A stretch of 64,000 nucleotides of DNA from Bacillus massiliigorillae. Its GTDB lineage: Bacteria > Bacillota > Bacilli > Bacillales > DSM-1321. The stretch covers positions 7,374 through 71,373 of the forward strand of contig NZ_HG428745.1 of the NCBI RefSeq assembly GCF_000380245.2, written 5' to 3'. The position numbers were made by a program, and so were the translations under genes. Below the pieces are notes generated by a model. That model saw only the letters and a program-made list of their open reading frames with translations, was not told the DNA's origin and ran no database searches. This document shows positions 7,685-16,243 of this stretch, piece after piece (the first letter of the stretch is position 1; each line of letters starts with the position of its first letter).

Positions 7685-8578
7685 TTAGTCGATTTTTGAC
7701 ATGTCACGGTGTACCTTCCTAAACTTCAAAGGCGTTACACCATACGCATTTTTAAAATCACGGATAAATGCTTTACTGTCCGGAGCGCCTATTTCAAAGG
7801 CTATATCAGTAATTGTTTTATCTGATTCAAGCAATAATTTCTTCGCAGCATTCACTCTCAAACTTTTAATATGATCCTTATAATTAATACCAATATACTT
7901 CTTAAAGCTTCTCGAAAAGTACTCGGACGTATACCCGAAATGCTCTGCCACTTCGTTTAAAGTAATATTTTCTTTATAATGCTCATTCATATACGACAAT
8001 ATCTCTTTATATCTTTCCGCATATTTCTGTGTTTGAACATCAAACACTTCATGCTTGTCATATTTAAAATCCTTCATTAATAGGTATAAAATTTCGTATA
8101 AAACACTTCGAATTTGCAGATTGTATAATTCTTCATTTTGTAAATAGATATCCTTCATGCGTGATACAGCATCCATAAGCTTGTTATAGCTCGGATGATT
8201 TCGATCTAATATGAAGTGATAATTATCAATATCCGCAAATAACTCTTTCAAAAATTTATATGAAATTAAAATGGAACAACCATACGTTGTATCTTGTGCA
8301 AATCCATAATATTCATGAGCTTCCCCACTATTCATGATTTCCATATCATTCGCGACCATTTTCTTTGTTTGTCCATTTTTCCAAATCATACAACTACTAT
8401 TAGCTACCCAAAAAATCTCAATGCTTCTATGCCAATGTTTCAAAATATGACCATTATCTAAATGAGTACTTTCAATTAAATGTTCATGAGGAACAATTTT
8501 CACCGGGTAATTTCTCGTCATACGATTAATTTCATAATATCCACGCTCCACACGATTTCTCTCCTTTTTAAACTCCAT
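7685..8578 (-). CDS. AraC-family transcriptional regulator of the beta-glucoside locus
   Basis: The 297-residue protein has an N-terminal cupin-like sensing half (HLDNGHILKHWHRSIEIFW region) and a C-terminal AraC double helix-turn-helix (about 190-290), with ITLNEVAEHFGYTSEYFSRSFKK as the first helix-turn-helix and KTITDIAFEIGAPDSKAFIRDFK as the second. It is encoded directly upstream of, and in the same direction as, the PTS operon, so it is the likely local activator. The second half retains the conserved FxRDFKxxYGxTPxxFR ending. The inducer is unknown. Confidence 0.9.
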   Translation of the reverse strand: MEFKKERNRVERGYYEINRMTRNYPVKIVPHEHLIESTHLDNGHILKHWHRSIEIFWVANSSCMIWKNGQTKKMVANDMEIMNSGEAHEYYGFAQDTTYGCSILISYKFLKELFADIDNYHFILDRNHPSYNKLMDAVSRMKDIYLQNEELYNLQIRSVLYEILYLLMKDFKYDKHEVFDVQTQKYAERYKEILSYMNEHYKENITLNEVAEHFGYTSEYFSRSFKKYIGINYKDHIKSLRVNAAKKLLLESDKTITDIAFEIGAPDSKAFIRDFKNAYGVTPLKFRKVHRDMSKID

Positions 8579-8841
8579 AATCCTATTGTTTCCATCGTTA
8601 ACTCCGTTATTAACTTAAAATATTAATCAGAAATTACATTAGTATAACAAATTATCCCCCTTAGAAAGTAAATCTTTGTGTATTAACTTAAATTAACTGT
8701 TTGTTTCTGTCATAAATAGTATCAATAATAATTTCTCTGTACATAAAGCTCCTTCTGTCAAATAATTAGTCATATTCAAAATTACCTAATGATCCAATAA
8801 AAACCAATTCCTTTACAGAGAATACTATTAATATCAACTAT
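8579..8841. other. AT-rich intergenic stretch
   Basis: Upstream of the araC-type gene. I see no open frame with a ribosome site, no strong hairpin and no clear promoter pair beyond generic AT-rich boxes. Confidence 0.5.
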
Positions 8842-8939
8842 TACACCAGCCCATTTTCATAATCTATAGGTAGACAACCACGCCTCGTACCGTATAACAC
8901 CATATCCTAATATATATAAACGAAAGGTTGTGAGTTTTT
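8842..8939 (+). promoter_or_regulatory. Duplicated upstream region of Cys-rich gene 2
   Basis: Second copy of the block found at 1244-1344, with ATCTATAGGTAGACAACCAC, CATATCCTAATATA and AAACGAAAGGTTGTG before the start codon. CATATCCTA again fits CATANNNTA with the same 18-nt distance to an AC-type -35. Conservation of the non-coding part between two otherwise diverged genes points to a functional promoter and leader. Confidence 0.55.
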
Positions 8940-9062
8940 ATGTCATGTAGACGTGATTGCGAATCATTTGGCTGTGATGACAGATGTCATAGAAGAAGAA
9001 GATGTTGTTGTAGAAGAAGAAGATGCTGCTGCTTCCCATTCTTTTTCCCATTCTTTTGGTAA
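8940..9062 (+). CDS. Cys/Arg-rich microprotein, spore-coat-like (copy 2)
   Basis: A 40-codon frame starts at the ATG at 8940 and ends with TAA at 9060-9062. The product begins MSCRRDCESFGCDDRC, continues with two RRRRCCC blocks and ends FPFFFPFFW. The start (MSCRR[DE]xES) and the terminal aromatic run ending in Trp are shared with the 74-residue protein at 1345, while the middle is different. About one quarter of residues are Cys and another quarter Arg. Small Arg/Cys-rich proteins of this kind occur in spore coats and exosporium; that role is inferred from composition and the promoter. It is followed by the terminator at 9088. Confidence 0.65.
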   Translation: MSCRRDCESFGCDDRCHRRRRCCCRRRRCCCFPFFFPFFW

Positions 9063-9087
9063 AACATATCTACATCAGTTTTCAATA

Positions 9088-9121
9088 AAAAAAGCACTCC
9101 CAATAATTTAGGAGTGCTTTT
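9088..9121. terminator. Bidirectional terminator
   Basis: A 10-bp perfect stem (AAAGCACTCC / GGAGTGCTTT) with A-run on the left and T-run on the right separates the convergent Cys-rich gene and ABC permease gene. Confidence 0.85.
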
Positions 9122-9156
9122 CAATTCAGCTAGCTTCTATCACTGAAGAAAACTCT

Positions 9157-9879
9157 TTAGCCCGTTATAGTAGTTGGTTTATACTTATGTGCGCTCATGT
9201 TCTTTTCTAAGTAGTAGAAAATCAATTCAAGTAGTAAGCACACAATCCAATAAATAATAGATGCAACGAGATACATTTCTAAGAAATTGTATCCTTGGTT
9301 CGCAATCATTTTTGAAATTGCCATAATTTCTACGACTTTCACTGCAAATGCAAGCGATGTTGATTTAATTAAGTTAATAAAAATATTCCCCATGTTTGGC
9401 AATGCCATCACGATCATTTGTGGAAACACAACACGACGTAATCCTTGCCATGTTGTCATCCCTACACTGTGACATGCTTCCATTTGACCTGCAGAGATAG
9501 AATTTAAGGATGCCCGGAAAATCTCAGTCGTATAAGCAGCTGCGTTCATTGAATACACAATAAAGGCATACCACAACGGTGAGATATTGTCAGCATCCCA
9601 TTTAGTTTCCCACGTTGCATTAACCCAATCGAGTAGCTCTGGTATACCGTAGAAGAATACGTAAAGTTGTACAAGCAATGGTGTTCCTCGAATAAATGAT
9701 ACGAAAACCGTTGTACATTGATTTAATATCGGAACTCTATAAATACGTGAAAGTGCCATTCCTAAACCGAATAATGAACCTATAACAATCGAAACGGCAG
9801 CAATAAGTAGCGTAATCGGTACACCTTTTAATACTTCGGGAAAATGTTCAATTGCAAAAGTCATATCAAAAACTGGCAT
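9157..9879 (-). CDS. Polar amino acid ABC transporter permease 2
   Basis: This 240-residue inner-membrane permease of the HisM/GlnP type has about five membrane segments and the cytoplasmic EAA loop EACHSVGMTTWQGLRRVVFPQ region that docks the ATPase. It is last in a four-gene minus-strand operon, 13 bp after its partner permease. Two different permeases with one binding protein and one ATPase match the B. subtilis TcyJKLMN (YtmJKLMN) L-cystine system. Cystine or another sulfur amino acid is therefore the likely substrate, but this is inference. Confidence 0.88.
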   Translation of the reverse strand: MPVFDMTFAIEHFPEVLKGVPITLLIAAVSIVIGSLFGLGMALSRIYRVPILNQCTTVFVSFIRGTPLLVQLYVFFYGIPELLDWVNATWETKWDADNISPLWYAFIVYSMNAAAYTTEIFRASLNSISAGQMEACHSVGMTTWQGLRRVVFPQMIVMALPNMGNIFINLIKSTSLAFAVKVVEIMAISKMIANQGYNFLEMYLVASIIYWIVCLLLELIFYYLEKNMSAHKYKPTTITG

Positions 9880-9892
9880 TTATTTTCTCCCC

Positions 9893-10594
9893 CTATGATT
9901 TCGCTACATTTACATGCCCTTTTTTAAAGCTTTTTTCAAATTGATGAATTAAAACTTCGATTATAGCGCATGTTGCCCAATAAATAATCGAAATGACAAC
10001 ATACACTTGAAACATACCGAGACCGTAATTGTTCCCGATTATTAAGCGGACTTGCCCCATAATATCAACAACTCCAATCGTAAATGCGAGCGTTGTATCC
10101 TTTAATAGTTCAATTATGGTGTTCCCCATATTCGGTAACGCCAACACGAAAGCCTGTGGTAAAATGACCCGACGCAAAGCCTGCGAATAGGTCATGCCTA
10201 CACTATAGCAAGCCTCTAATTGATGCTCGCCAACAGCTAAATAAGCGGAGCGAATCACTTCTGCTAAATAAGCAGAAATATGCAAAGCAAATGTGGAAAT
10301 CGCAAAAATGAGTGGTGCGACATCATTAATATAAATTCCGAAATATGCTAACAGTTGTGGTAAACCAAAATAAATTAAGAACAGTTGAACTAACAGAGGC
10401 GTACATCGAGAAAATGAAATAAATACAGTCATCAACTGATGTAATACTGGTACTTTTTTAATGCGAATAATTGCAATTAACGTGCCGAGAATGAGTCCCA
10501 CTAGTAACGAAGTAATTAGCATAAAAATTGTTAGTGGTAGCCGCTCTAATATCTGTAGAAACAAATCGCTCCATTGATGAATAGAAGAATCCAT
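9893..10594 (-). CDS. Polar amino acid ABC transporter permease 1
   Basis: The 233-residue permease has the same fold as the next gene and an EAA loop EACYSVGMTYSQALRRVILP followed by ALPNMGNTIIELLKDTTLA, which is characteristic of HisM-type amino acid permeases. It should form a heterodimer with the product of 9157-9879. A hairpin at 10617-10674 separates it from the upstream binding-protein gene. Confidence 0.88.
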   Translation of the reverse strand: MDSSIHQWSDLFLQILERLPLTIFMLITSLLVGLILGTLIAIIRIKKVPVLHQLMTVFISFSRCTPLLVQLFLIYFGLPQLLAYFGIYINDVAPLIFAISTFALHISAYLAEVIRSAYLAVGEHQLEACYSVGMTYSQALRRVILPQAFVLALPNMGNTIIELLKDTTLAFTIGVVDIMGQVRLIIGNNYGLGMFQVYVVISIIYWATCAIIEVLIHQFEKSFKKGHVNVAKS

Positions 10595-10616
10595 TTCTTT
10601 CTCCTTTCTAACAAAA

Positions 10617-10674
10617 GAGAGTGTAACTTTTTCTCTCTTATTACTTGGAATAATTTCAAGAGCCGTACACTCTC
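10617..10674 (-). terminator. Intra-operon hairpin after the binding-protein gene
   Basis: A 9-bp inverted repeat (GAGAGTGTA / TACACTCTC) closes a 40-nt loop and on the minus strand is followed by TTTTGTT. A partial terminator here would give more binding protein than permease, a common arrangement in ABC operons. Confidence 0.5.
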
Positions 10675-10698
10675 CACATCGTTTTCAGTTATGAACAA

Positions 10699-11562
10699 TT
10701 ATTTACTATTAAATTTATATTGTTCTTGATTGATATAATTTAAGTCTTGGAAGAAATCTACATCGAACCACTTCTCTGCAAGTTTCGATAACGTACCTTC
10801 TTTTTCAAGCTCTTTTGTTGCTTCATTAATCGCTTTTTGTAGCTCTTCATTTTTCTTGTTATAAACAATATGAACAGGCTCTTTTGACACAATGCCCCCT
10901 ACTTTTATGTCTAGATTTAATTCCTTTTGGATCGCATCAAAAGTTGAAACATTTAAAAATACTGCATCATATTTTCCAGCTACCAAGCCTTTTAAATTAT
11001 CTGCATTAGATGGATGTTCAATTGTTTCAATTTCAACGGCTGTCTTTGGATTTTTTTCATTATAGCTATTCAAAATGGTACGAAGACCGCCACTCGGAGC
11101 CATCGGTGCTAGTTTTTTACCTTTTAAATCCTCAAATGTTTTAATATCATTTGTGTCTTTGCGTGTAATAAGAGCTGTCATTGAGTATCCATACTCTGGA
11201 TTACCGTATAAGAATTTTGCTTCACGTTCTGGATTTTTGAAAAACCAGTTAATCGCAAAATCAAATTTATTGGTACTTACACCGATTAAGTTTCCTTCCT
11301 CTTCACCAAATTGATAATCGAATTCATATTTCCCATCTAATTTCTTCTCGACTTCTTTTAAATAGTCGATATCATAACCTACCGGATCGTTTTTATCATC
11401 TGTATATAAAAATGGCGGGTTGACCTCATCGCTTAGTGCGACTTTTACAATTTCTGCCCCATTTTCAGATGTCGCTTTTTCATCTGATGAACCACAGCCT
11501 GCTAAAAGCGCCCCTGTTAAACTTAAGACTACTGCTATTGAACCAATTTTTTTAAGTGCCAT
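10699..11562 (-). CDS. Amino acid ABC transporter substrate-binding lipoprotein
   Basis: This 287-residue family 3 solute-binding protein has a lipoprotein signal peptide with lipobox LLAGC (Cys23), so it is anchored on the outer face of the membrane. The mature part has the two-lobed pattern (VKVALSDEVNPPFLYTDDKN.. and ..GYDIDYLKEVEKKLDGKYEF) of polar amino acid receptors. It is the second gene of the operon, 19 bp after the ATPase gene. The ligand is not readable directly; cystine-type transport is suggested by the dual-permease arrangement. Confidence 0.9.
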   Translation of the reverse strand: MALKKIGSIAVVLSLTGALLAGCGSSDEKATSENGAEIVKVALSDEVNPPFLYTDDKNDPVGYDIDYLKEVEKKLDGKYEFDYQFGEEEGNLIGVSTNKFDFAINWFFKNPEREAKFLYGNPEYGYSMTALITRKDTNDIKTFEDLKGKKLAPMAPSGGLRTILNSYNEKNPKTAVEIETIEHPSNADNLKGLVAGKYDAVFLNVSTFDAIQKELNLDIKVGGIVSKEPVHIVYNKKNEELQKAINEATKELEKEGTLSKLAEKWFDVDFFQDLNYINQEQYKFNSK

Positions 11563-11581
11563 TTCTCTTTTCCCCTTTAAT

Positions 11582-12337
11582 TTAAATAATAAATTCTGGT
11601 GCTTTATTTAATCTGCGTAAAAATTGTTTTGTACGCTCTTTTCTTGGATGGATGATTACTTCTTCTGGCGTACCTTCTTCCACAATATATCCTCCATCCA
11701 TAAAGACCACGTGATTGGATACTTCACGCGCGAATTCAATTTCATGCGTTACAACAATCATTGTGATTCCCTCGCTCGCAATGGTTTTCATTAAAGTTAA
11801 AACTTCTCCCACCATTTCTGGATCGAGTGCTGAGGTTGGCTCGTCGAATAAAATAACATCTGGGTTTAAAGCGAGCGCGCGTGCAATCCCTACACGCTGT
11901 TGCTGCCCACCAGATAAACTAGATGGATACGCATCTTTCTTTTCTAACAATCCCACTTTTTTCAATAAATTTTCTGCCACTTGTTTAGCGTCTTGCTTAT
12001 TACGTTTCTGTGCTACGATTAGCCCTTCGGTGATATTCTCTAAAACCGTCTTGTTTTGAAACAAATTGTAATTTTGAAACACCATAGCTGTTCTTCGACG
12101 AAGTTGTAAAATATCTCGCTTCGATGGTTTTATTGCATTAATTGATAATTCATCACCAATTTGGATGGTTCCCTTATCAGGCTTTTCTAAAAAATTAATG
12201 CAGCGAAGAAATGTTGTTTTGCCAGAGCCAGATGGCCCAATAATTGTTAAAACATCACCTTTCTTAACTTCTAAATCTATCCCCTTTAACACTTCATGAT
12301 CTTTAAATTGTTTATGGATTCCAGTTAAACGAATCAT
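11582..12337 (-). CDS. Amino acid ABC transporter ATP-binding protein
   Basis: The frame is open to 12415, but the ATG at 12337 (MIRLTGIHK) is preferred: it is preceded by AGGGAGTGGAGGT and gives the usual 251-residue length. Walker A is GPSGSGKTT at about 34-42, the signature is LSGGQQQRVGIARAL, Walker B is VILFDEPTSALD and the switch His is in VTHE. It energises the two permeases downstream. As first gene of the operon it faces the divergent oxidoreductase gene across about 185 bp. Confidence 0.92.
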   Translation of the reverse strand: MIRLTGIHKQFKDHEVLKGIDLEVKKGDVLTIIGPSGSGKTTFLRCINFLEKPDKGTIQIGDELSINAIKPSKRDILQLRRRTAMVFQNYNLFQNKTVLENITEGLIVAQKRNKQDAKQVAENLLKKVGLLEKKDAYPSSLSGGQQQRVGIARALALNPDVILFDEPTSALDPEMVGEVLTLMKTIASEGITMIVVTHEIEFAREVSNHVVFMDGGYIVEEGTPEEVIIHPRKERTKQFLRRLNKAPEFII

Positions 12338-12522
12338 ACCTCCACTCCCTAAATACATTTTTTCAACGACCCGTTCTTTTTTTGAATATAACGACAATTT
12401 AACACAAGAATTCATACCTGTAAAGTATGTTTTTTGGTTTTTTTGATAGATTTTTTCCTGAATTATCTGTATTATTGATATTAGTCTCTACAAAATGACT
12501 AGGAATTAAGGAGAATTATAAT

Positions 12523-13710
12523 ATGAATTCAATAAATCTGTTTATCAAAAATAATGAACAACAAAACGTCATAAGCCAATTGCATACATTAAAAGAAGTG
12601 ATTAGAAAACGTGGTGAAATAGCGGATCATGAAAATGGTTTCCCTTTTGATAATTTTCAAGACTTATTAAAGATGGATTATAATCAATTAACACTACCAA
12701 AAGAATATGGTGGTAAAGGATTTGGAATTTATGACATGATTCTATTCCAAGAAACATTAGCAAGCTTTGATGGGCCTACAGCACTTGCGATTGGCTGGCA
12801 ATTAGGCGTTGTTGGTGAAATTTACAATAAGAAAATGTGGTCCGAAGCACACTTGAAGAGATTTGCGGATGCAATTGTTAAAGAGCGCGCCTTAACGAAT
12901 CGTGCTGTAAGTGAAGCCATTACAGGTAGCCCAACGCGCGGTGGTCGCCCTGGTACAAACGCCAAACTCATTGATGGAAAATGGCATATTTCAGGTCGCA
13001 AAAGCTTTATGACACTTTCGTATGCCTTAACGCATTTTTTAACATCTGCATGGATTGAAGAAAAAAAGGCAATTGGATATTTCTTAATTCCAAGTGATAC
13101 AGAAGGTGTTGCAATTGAAGAAACGTGGGATATGATAGCTATGCGTGGTACAGCAAGCCATGACCTCATATTAAATCAGGTCATTTTACCGGAAGATGCT
13201 CTCGTCGAAATAAATGATGGACCTCGTAGTAATAAAATTAATGGGTGGGCACTTCATATTCCAGCTGTCTACTTAGGCATTGCACAAGCTGCTCGTGACT
13301 ATGCTGTTCATTTCGCTAGCACTTATTCGCCAAATAGCTTACCAGGACCAATTGGTGAGCTTCCACACGTACAAGATAAAATTGGGCAAATCGAGTTAAA
13401 ACTAATGACGGCACGCCACTTCCTTTATAGTGTAGCTGAAAAAATAGAAAACAAATCAACTCAAGATTACATTCAAAATGAGCTAGGCGCAGCTAAAAAC
13501 ATTGTTGTAAACTCTGCCATTGAGATTGTTGATTTAGCTATGCGAGTCGTTGGTGCAAAAAGTCTTCAAAGTAATAATCCTTTAAATCGCTACTATCGTG
13601 ATGTTCGTGCCGGATTGCATAATCCACCAATGGATGATATGACCATTACAAAACTTGCTCAAGCCGCAATTGCTGAAACACAAGAAGCAAAAAAAGAAAT
13701 ACTTAAATAG
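12523..13710 (+). CDS. Acyl-CoA dehydrogenase-fold flavoenzyme
   Basis: This 395-residue protein of the acyl-CoA dehydrogenase superfamily has N-terminal helical, middle beta and C-terminal helical domains. Recognisable pieces are RAVSEAITGSPTRGG, DMIAMRGTASHDLILNQV and the C-terminal MRVVGAKSLQSNNPLNRYYRDVRAG. The ending is closer to the FMN/FAD monooxygenase branch (DszC/SfnC-like) than to classical beta-oxidation enzymes. The start follows AAGGAGA at a good distance. Its divergent pairing with a cystine-type transporter resembles Bacillus sulfur-scavenging loci, so a role in releasing sulfur from an organic source is plausible but unproven. Confidence 0.8.
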   Translation: MNSINLFIKNNEQQNVISQLHTLKEVIRKRGEIADHENGFPFDNFQDLLKMDYNQLTLPKEYGGKGFGIYDMILFQETLASFDGPTALAIGWQLGVVGEIYNKKMWSEAHLKRFADAIVKERALTNRAVSEAITGSPTRGGRPGTNAKLIDGKWHISGRKSFMTLSYALTHFLTSAWIEEKKAIGYFLIPSDTEGVAIEETWDMIAMRGTASHDLILNQVILPEDALVEINDGPRSNKINGWALHIPAVYLGIAQAARDYAVHFASTYSPNSLPGPIGELPHVQDKIGQIELKLMTARHFLYSVAEKIENKSTQDYIQNELGAAKNIVVNSAIEIVDLAMRVVGAKSLQSNNPLNRYYRDVRAGLHNPPMDDMTITKLAQAAIAETQEAKKEILK

Positions 13711-13775
13711 TATTTACTAGGGACTGTCTGAAAAGTGATTTTTATAATTAAAGCTATGTTCTTTTAAAACATAAA

Positions 13776-13806
13776 CCGAGGCATCGATTTAAGACGCCTC
13801 GGTTTT
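13776..13806 (+). terminator. Terminator of the flavoenzyme gene
   Basis: CCGAGGC and GCCTCGG arms with a 13-nt loop are followed by TTTT. Just after the stop codon, at 13723-13740, lies a lone left arm of the GGCTGTCC-type dyad (GGACTGTCTGAAAAGTGATT) without its partner. Confidence 0.8.
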
Positions 13807-13810
13807 AATG

Positions 13811-14232
13811 TTATTTCATAGAATACATATCAATCACACTAGCTTCAATTCCTTGTTCAGCTAGAATTTCTGCTGCCTTTAATGATTCTGCAACCATAAT
13901 GCCGTTAGCGATTTAGGTTCCTGTCGAATGAATAAGAACATATATATCGCCATCATTCTTTCTTCTTCAGAGAAGAAAAGGGAAGTATCATTTTGTTCTT
14001 GCATCTGGTTGTTAGCAAATTGAAGTATTACTTCCGGAACCTGTATAATTGATGTTCTTTTATAAACAATTGCTGGCAATGATTGTTATTCCAACCCAAA
14101 ATTTAATTTTTCAAAATCATAAAGTATTTGTCTTTTAGTTAATTGCGTTTGCTCAATCAATTGCATCATTTTCAATTTCTTCAAAGAAACAAGATGACTA
14201 AAAAGTAATGATGGTCTTCCTTCTAACTGCAC
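13811..14232 (-). pseudogene. Chimeric pseudogene: BglG-type regulator N-terminus joined to a transketolase C-terminus
   Basis: On the minus strand a GTG at 14232, after AGGAGGT, opens a frame like the N-terminus of PRD/BglG-family PTS regulators (winged-helix TQLTKRQILYDFEKLN, then LFFSEEERMMAIYMFLFIRQEP). An in-frame TAA interrupts it near 14091. At about 13913 the homology switches, in another frame, to a transketolase-type ending (IMVAESLKAAEILAEQG..IDMYSMK) with TAA at 13811-13813. The best explanation is a deletion that fused two gene ends, followed by decay. No function is expected. Confidence 0.75.
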
Positions 14233-14526
14233 TAGAACTACCTCCTGAATTCATCATAATGTAAAACGCTTTCATTTTGTGCTTTTATTGATAACAAATG
14301 CTGTTATTCCATTTTTACAAAATTGGTCTTAACTACATTCCTTCGTTGATACGCAACGACTTTATGTTGCACAATCCCCTAATATACTTCGTGTTAAATT
14401 ATAAGAAAATAAAAAAAGAAACCCTTTTACATAAATTTAAAGCGTCCCATTAGTCACACATCATTTAATCATACAAGAGAAACTGAAATAAGCTATGAAG
14501 TCTTTTAGTATAGTTTTTGAAATAAG

Positions 14527-14820
14527 AAAAACCGTCACCGGTCTTTTTCGATTGATGCCTAGCTCCTTGATTTACTCCCAAACGAAAAAGAGCTATGCGG
14601 CAATATCGAAATGCTGAAGCGACCCGTTTAGCCCCGACCAGCATAAGACGGCTCGCTTAAGAAATACGCTTTTCATTTCTAAAGCGAGATGGCTTATGAC
14701 TCGAGGGGCTGGTCGCTGAAGCTAGACAACATGTATAAGACGAGCTGTTCTTGAAAACCCGCTCTTGGTTTTCAAAACAGGTTGGCTTATTTCTGAGCAT
14801 AGCAGGTATAAGGTTAGACA
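14527..14820. repeat. Interspersed structured repeat (outer unit, interrupted)
   Basis: It starts with ACCGTCACCGGTC and ends with TAAGGTTAGACAC, as does the simpler copy at 54203-54370. In the middle, between CGGCA and ATAAGACGAGC, it carries about 130 bp of extra sequence that is itself a repeat unit. The right part folds as a CATAAG/CTTAT stem capped by a GAAAACC/GGTTTTC hairpin. It resembles the bcr-type repeats of the B. cereus group, but the named class cannot be assigned here. Confidence 0.75.
14603..14733. repeat. Repeat unit nested inside the outer repeat
   Basis: This inner unit begins near GCTGAAGCGACCCG and ends GCTAGACAACATG. CATAAGAC and GGCTTATGAC form a stem with a hairpin cap, and GCCCCGACCAG pairs with the later GAGGGGCTGGTCGC. 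The same layout, with different stem sequence, is present at 26061-26174. The borders are estimated from where similarity to the uninterrupted copy at 54203 breaks off. Confidence 0.65.
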
Positions 14821-14823
14821 CAT

Positions 14824-14855
14824 AAAAAACCGCTGAATACTCATTTTATCAACGG
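14824..14855 (-). terminator. Terminator of the ywhD-like gene
   Basis: Read on the minus strand, CCGTTGA and TCAGCGG arms are followed by TTTTTTAT, about 40 bp after the stop codon of the gene at 14894-15418. Confidence 0.65.
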
Positions 14856-14893
14856 CTTAAATACAACGCTCTACTATTCGATTATTATTTTGG

Positions 14894-15418
14894 TTACCAT
14901 ATATTCTTAAAATCATCACTAGAATACTTCCAATAGTCTTCATTAAATTTAATTAAAAAATCTTTGAGAATTATTTTTGAAACATCGTCCATTTTAGTAA
15001 GATCACATTTACTTTTCAAAACTTTACTCAAACTATTCACTTGTTCAGGCATTGATTTATAGCCTAGACGAATTCTTCTTTCTTCACTCGATACTAAAAC
15101 CTCACAAGCACCGATACCAGAATAATAAGGACCATCTTTTCCTCGGTTTAACGCAACCCAAACAATCCAATATAACTTAGGATCGATAAGCCCTTCTTTT
15201 ACTTTTTGAAATCTGACCTTTTTTTCAATTTTACTTCGTCCATGCATAGCCTCCATATCGATGTACGCTTCATTATTTTCGGGATCAACGATTATAGACG
15301 TAATATTTTCTAATGAAAGAGCTCCTACGCCATAACTTCCATCTCCATTTGTTGGATCATTCTTAATAATATTGAATTGAGCTTTGCTTTTCGGTGTATT
15401 AGAATCATTTGATTTCAT
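14894..15418 (-). CDS. ywhD: YwhD family protein
   Basis: This 174-residue soluble protein has the stretches FNIIKNDPTNGDGSYGVGAL, AYIDMEAMHGRSKIEK, YWIVWVALNR and GPYYSGIGACEV, which I recognise as the YwhD family of Bacillus. The family is conserved in Bacilli but has no established biochemical role that I know of. There is no signal peptide or membrane segment. It is transcribed alone, with a terminator behind it, and is separated from the SOD gene by about 165 bp. Confidence 0.8.
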   Translation of the reverse strand: MKSNDSNTPKSKAQFNIIKNDPTNGDGSYGVGALSLENITSIIVDPENNEAYIDMEAMHGRSKIEKKVRFQKVKEGLIDPKLYWIVWVALNRGKDGPYYSGIGACEVLVSSEERRIRLGYKSMPEQVNSLSKVLKSKCDLTKMDDVSKIILKDFLIKFNEDYWKYSSDDFKNIW

Positions 15419-15548
15419 AGCTAATCCTCCATTCTAAAAAAGACCTTAGCATTCTGTTTATCCATATTCATTTGGTCAATTAATAAGTAGAGATTAGAGA
15501 ATTTTATTTCTTCTCTCATATATTTAAGGAAAGATATAGATGCCTCTT

Positions 15549-15577
15549 AAATAAGGTGCCATAAAGGCACCTTATTT
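15549..15577 (-). terminator. Terminator of the SOD gene
   Basis: A perfect 12-bp inverted repeat (AAATAAGGTGCC / GGCACCTTATTT) with a 5-nt loop lies right after the SOD stop codon. Confidence 0.65.
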
Positions 15578-15583
15578 AATTAC

Positions 15584-16207
15584 TTATTTAATTAGCACTT
15601 GTTCGTATTTTTTAGAAACAACATCCCAGTTAATAATATTGAAGAAGCTTGAAACATAATCTGGTCTTCTATTTTGGTAATTTAAATAATATGCATGCTC
15701 CCAAACATCAAGACCTAGAATTGCTTTTTTACCATCCATAACTGGGTGATCTTGATTTGGAGTGCTCATCACTTCTAATTTATTATCTTCATTTACTACT
15801 AACCACGCCCAGCCAGAGCCAAATCTAGAAGTTGCAGCTGCAGTGAATAATTGTTTGAATTGATCAAGACTACCAAAAGTAGCATTGATTTCATCGGCTA
15901 ATTGTCCAACTGGTGCATTGTTTTCTTTAGCTGGAGCAATTACTTCCCAGAATAACGAATGGTTTAAATGTCCACCACCATTGTTTCTTACAGCTGTTCT
16001 GATTCCTTCTGGTACACTTTCTAAATTAGCTAAAATTTCTTCAAGTGATTTTTCTTGTAAATCAGCATTTCCTTCAAGTGCTGCATTCAAATTAGTAACA
16101 TATGTTTGATGGTGCTTACCATAATGAATTTCCATTGTTTGTTGGTCAATTATTGGTTCTAAAGCGTTGAAATCATAATTTAAAGTTGGTAATGAATATT
16201 TTGTCAT
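15584..16207 (-). CDS. sodA: Superoxide dismutase, Mn/Fe family
   Basis: The 207-residue cytoplasmic enzyme disproportionates superoxide. All four metal ligands are present: His28 (MEIHYGKHH), His83 (LNHSLFW), Asp167 and His171 (GLDVWEHAYY). GSGWAWLVV is the usual C-domain signature. The sequence differs clearly from the standard Bacillus SodA N-terminus (MAKHELPNLPY), so it is probably one of the extra Mn/Fe SODs of the B. cereus group. It is divergent from a predicted Fe-S regulator, which may control it. A GGAGGAAT ribosome site precedes the ATG. Confidence 0.93.
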   Translation of the reverse strand: MTKYSLPTLNYDFNALEPIIDQQTMEIHYGKHHQTYVTNLNAALEGNADLQEKSLEEILANLESVPEGIRTAVRNNGGGHLNHSLFWEVIAPAKENNAPVGQLADEINATFGSLDQFKQLFTAAATSRFGSGWAWLVVNEDNKLEVMSTPNQDHPVMDGKKAILGLDVWEHAYYLNYQNRRPDYVSSFFNIINWDVVSKKYEQVLIK

Positions 16208-16243
16208 AAGTATTCCTCCTAAGTTTACAAACTTTATAAACTA

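Noticed and set aside
12338..12522. Possible S-box or T-box leader between the ABC operon and flavoenzyme gene
   Set aside because: No conserved riboswitch or T-box core was found; only generic AT-rich promoter-like sequence.
14233..14526. Possible small genes in the gap before the nested repeat
   Set aside because: No frame with a ribosome site or family similarity; AT-rich with scattered stops.
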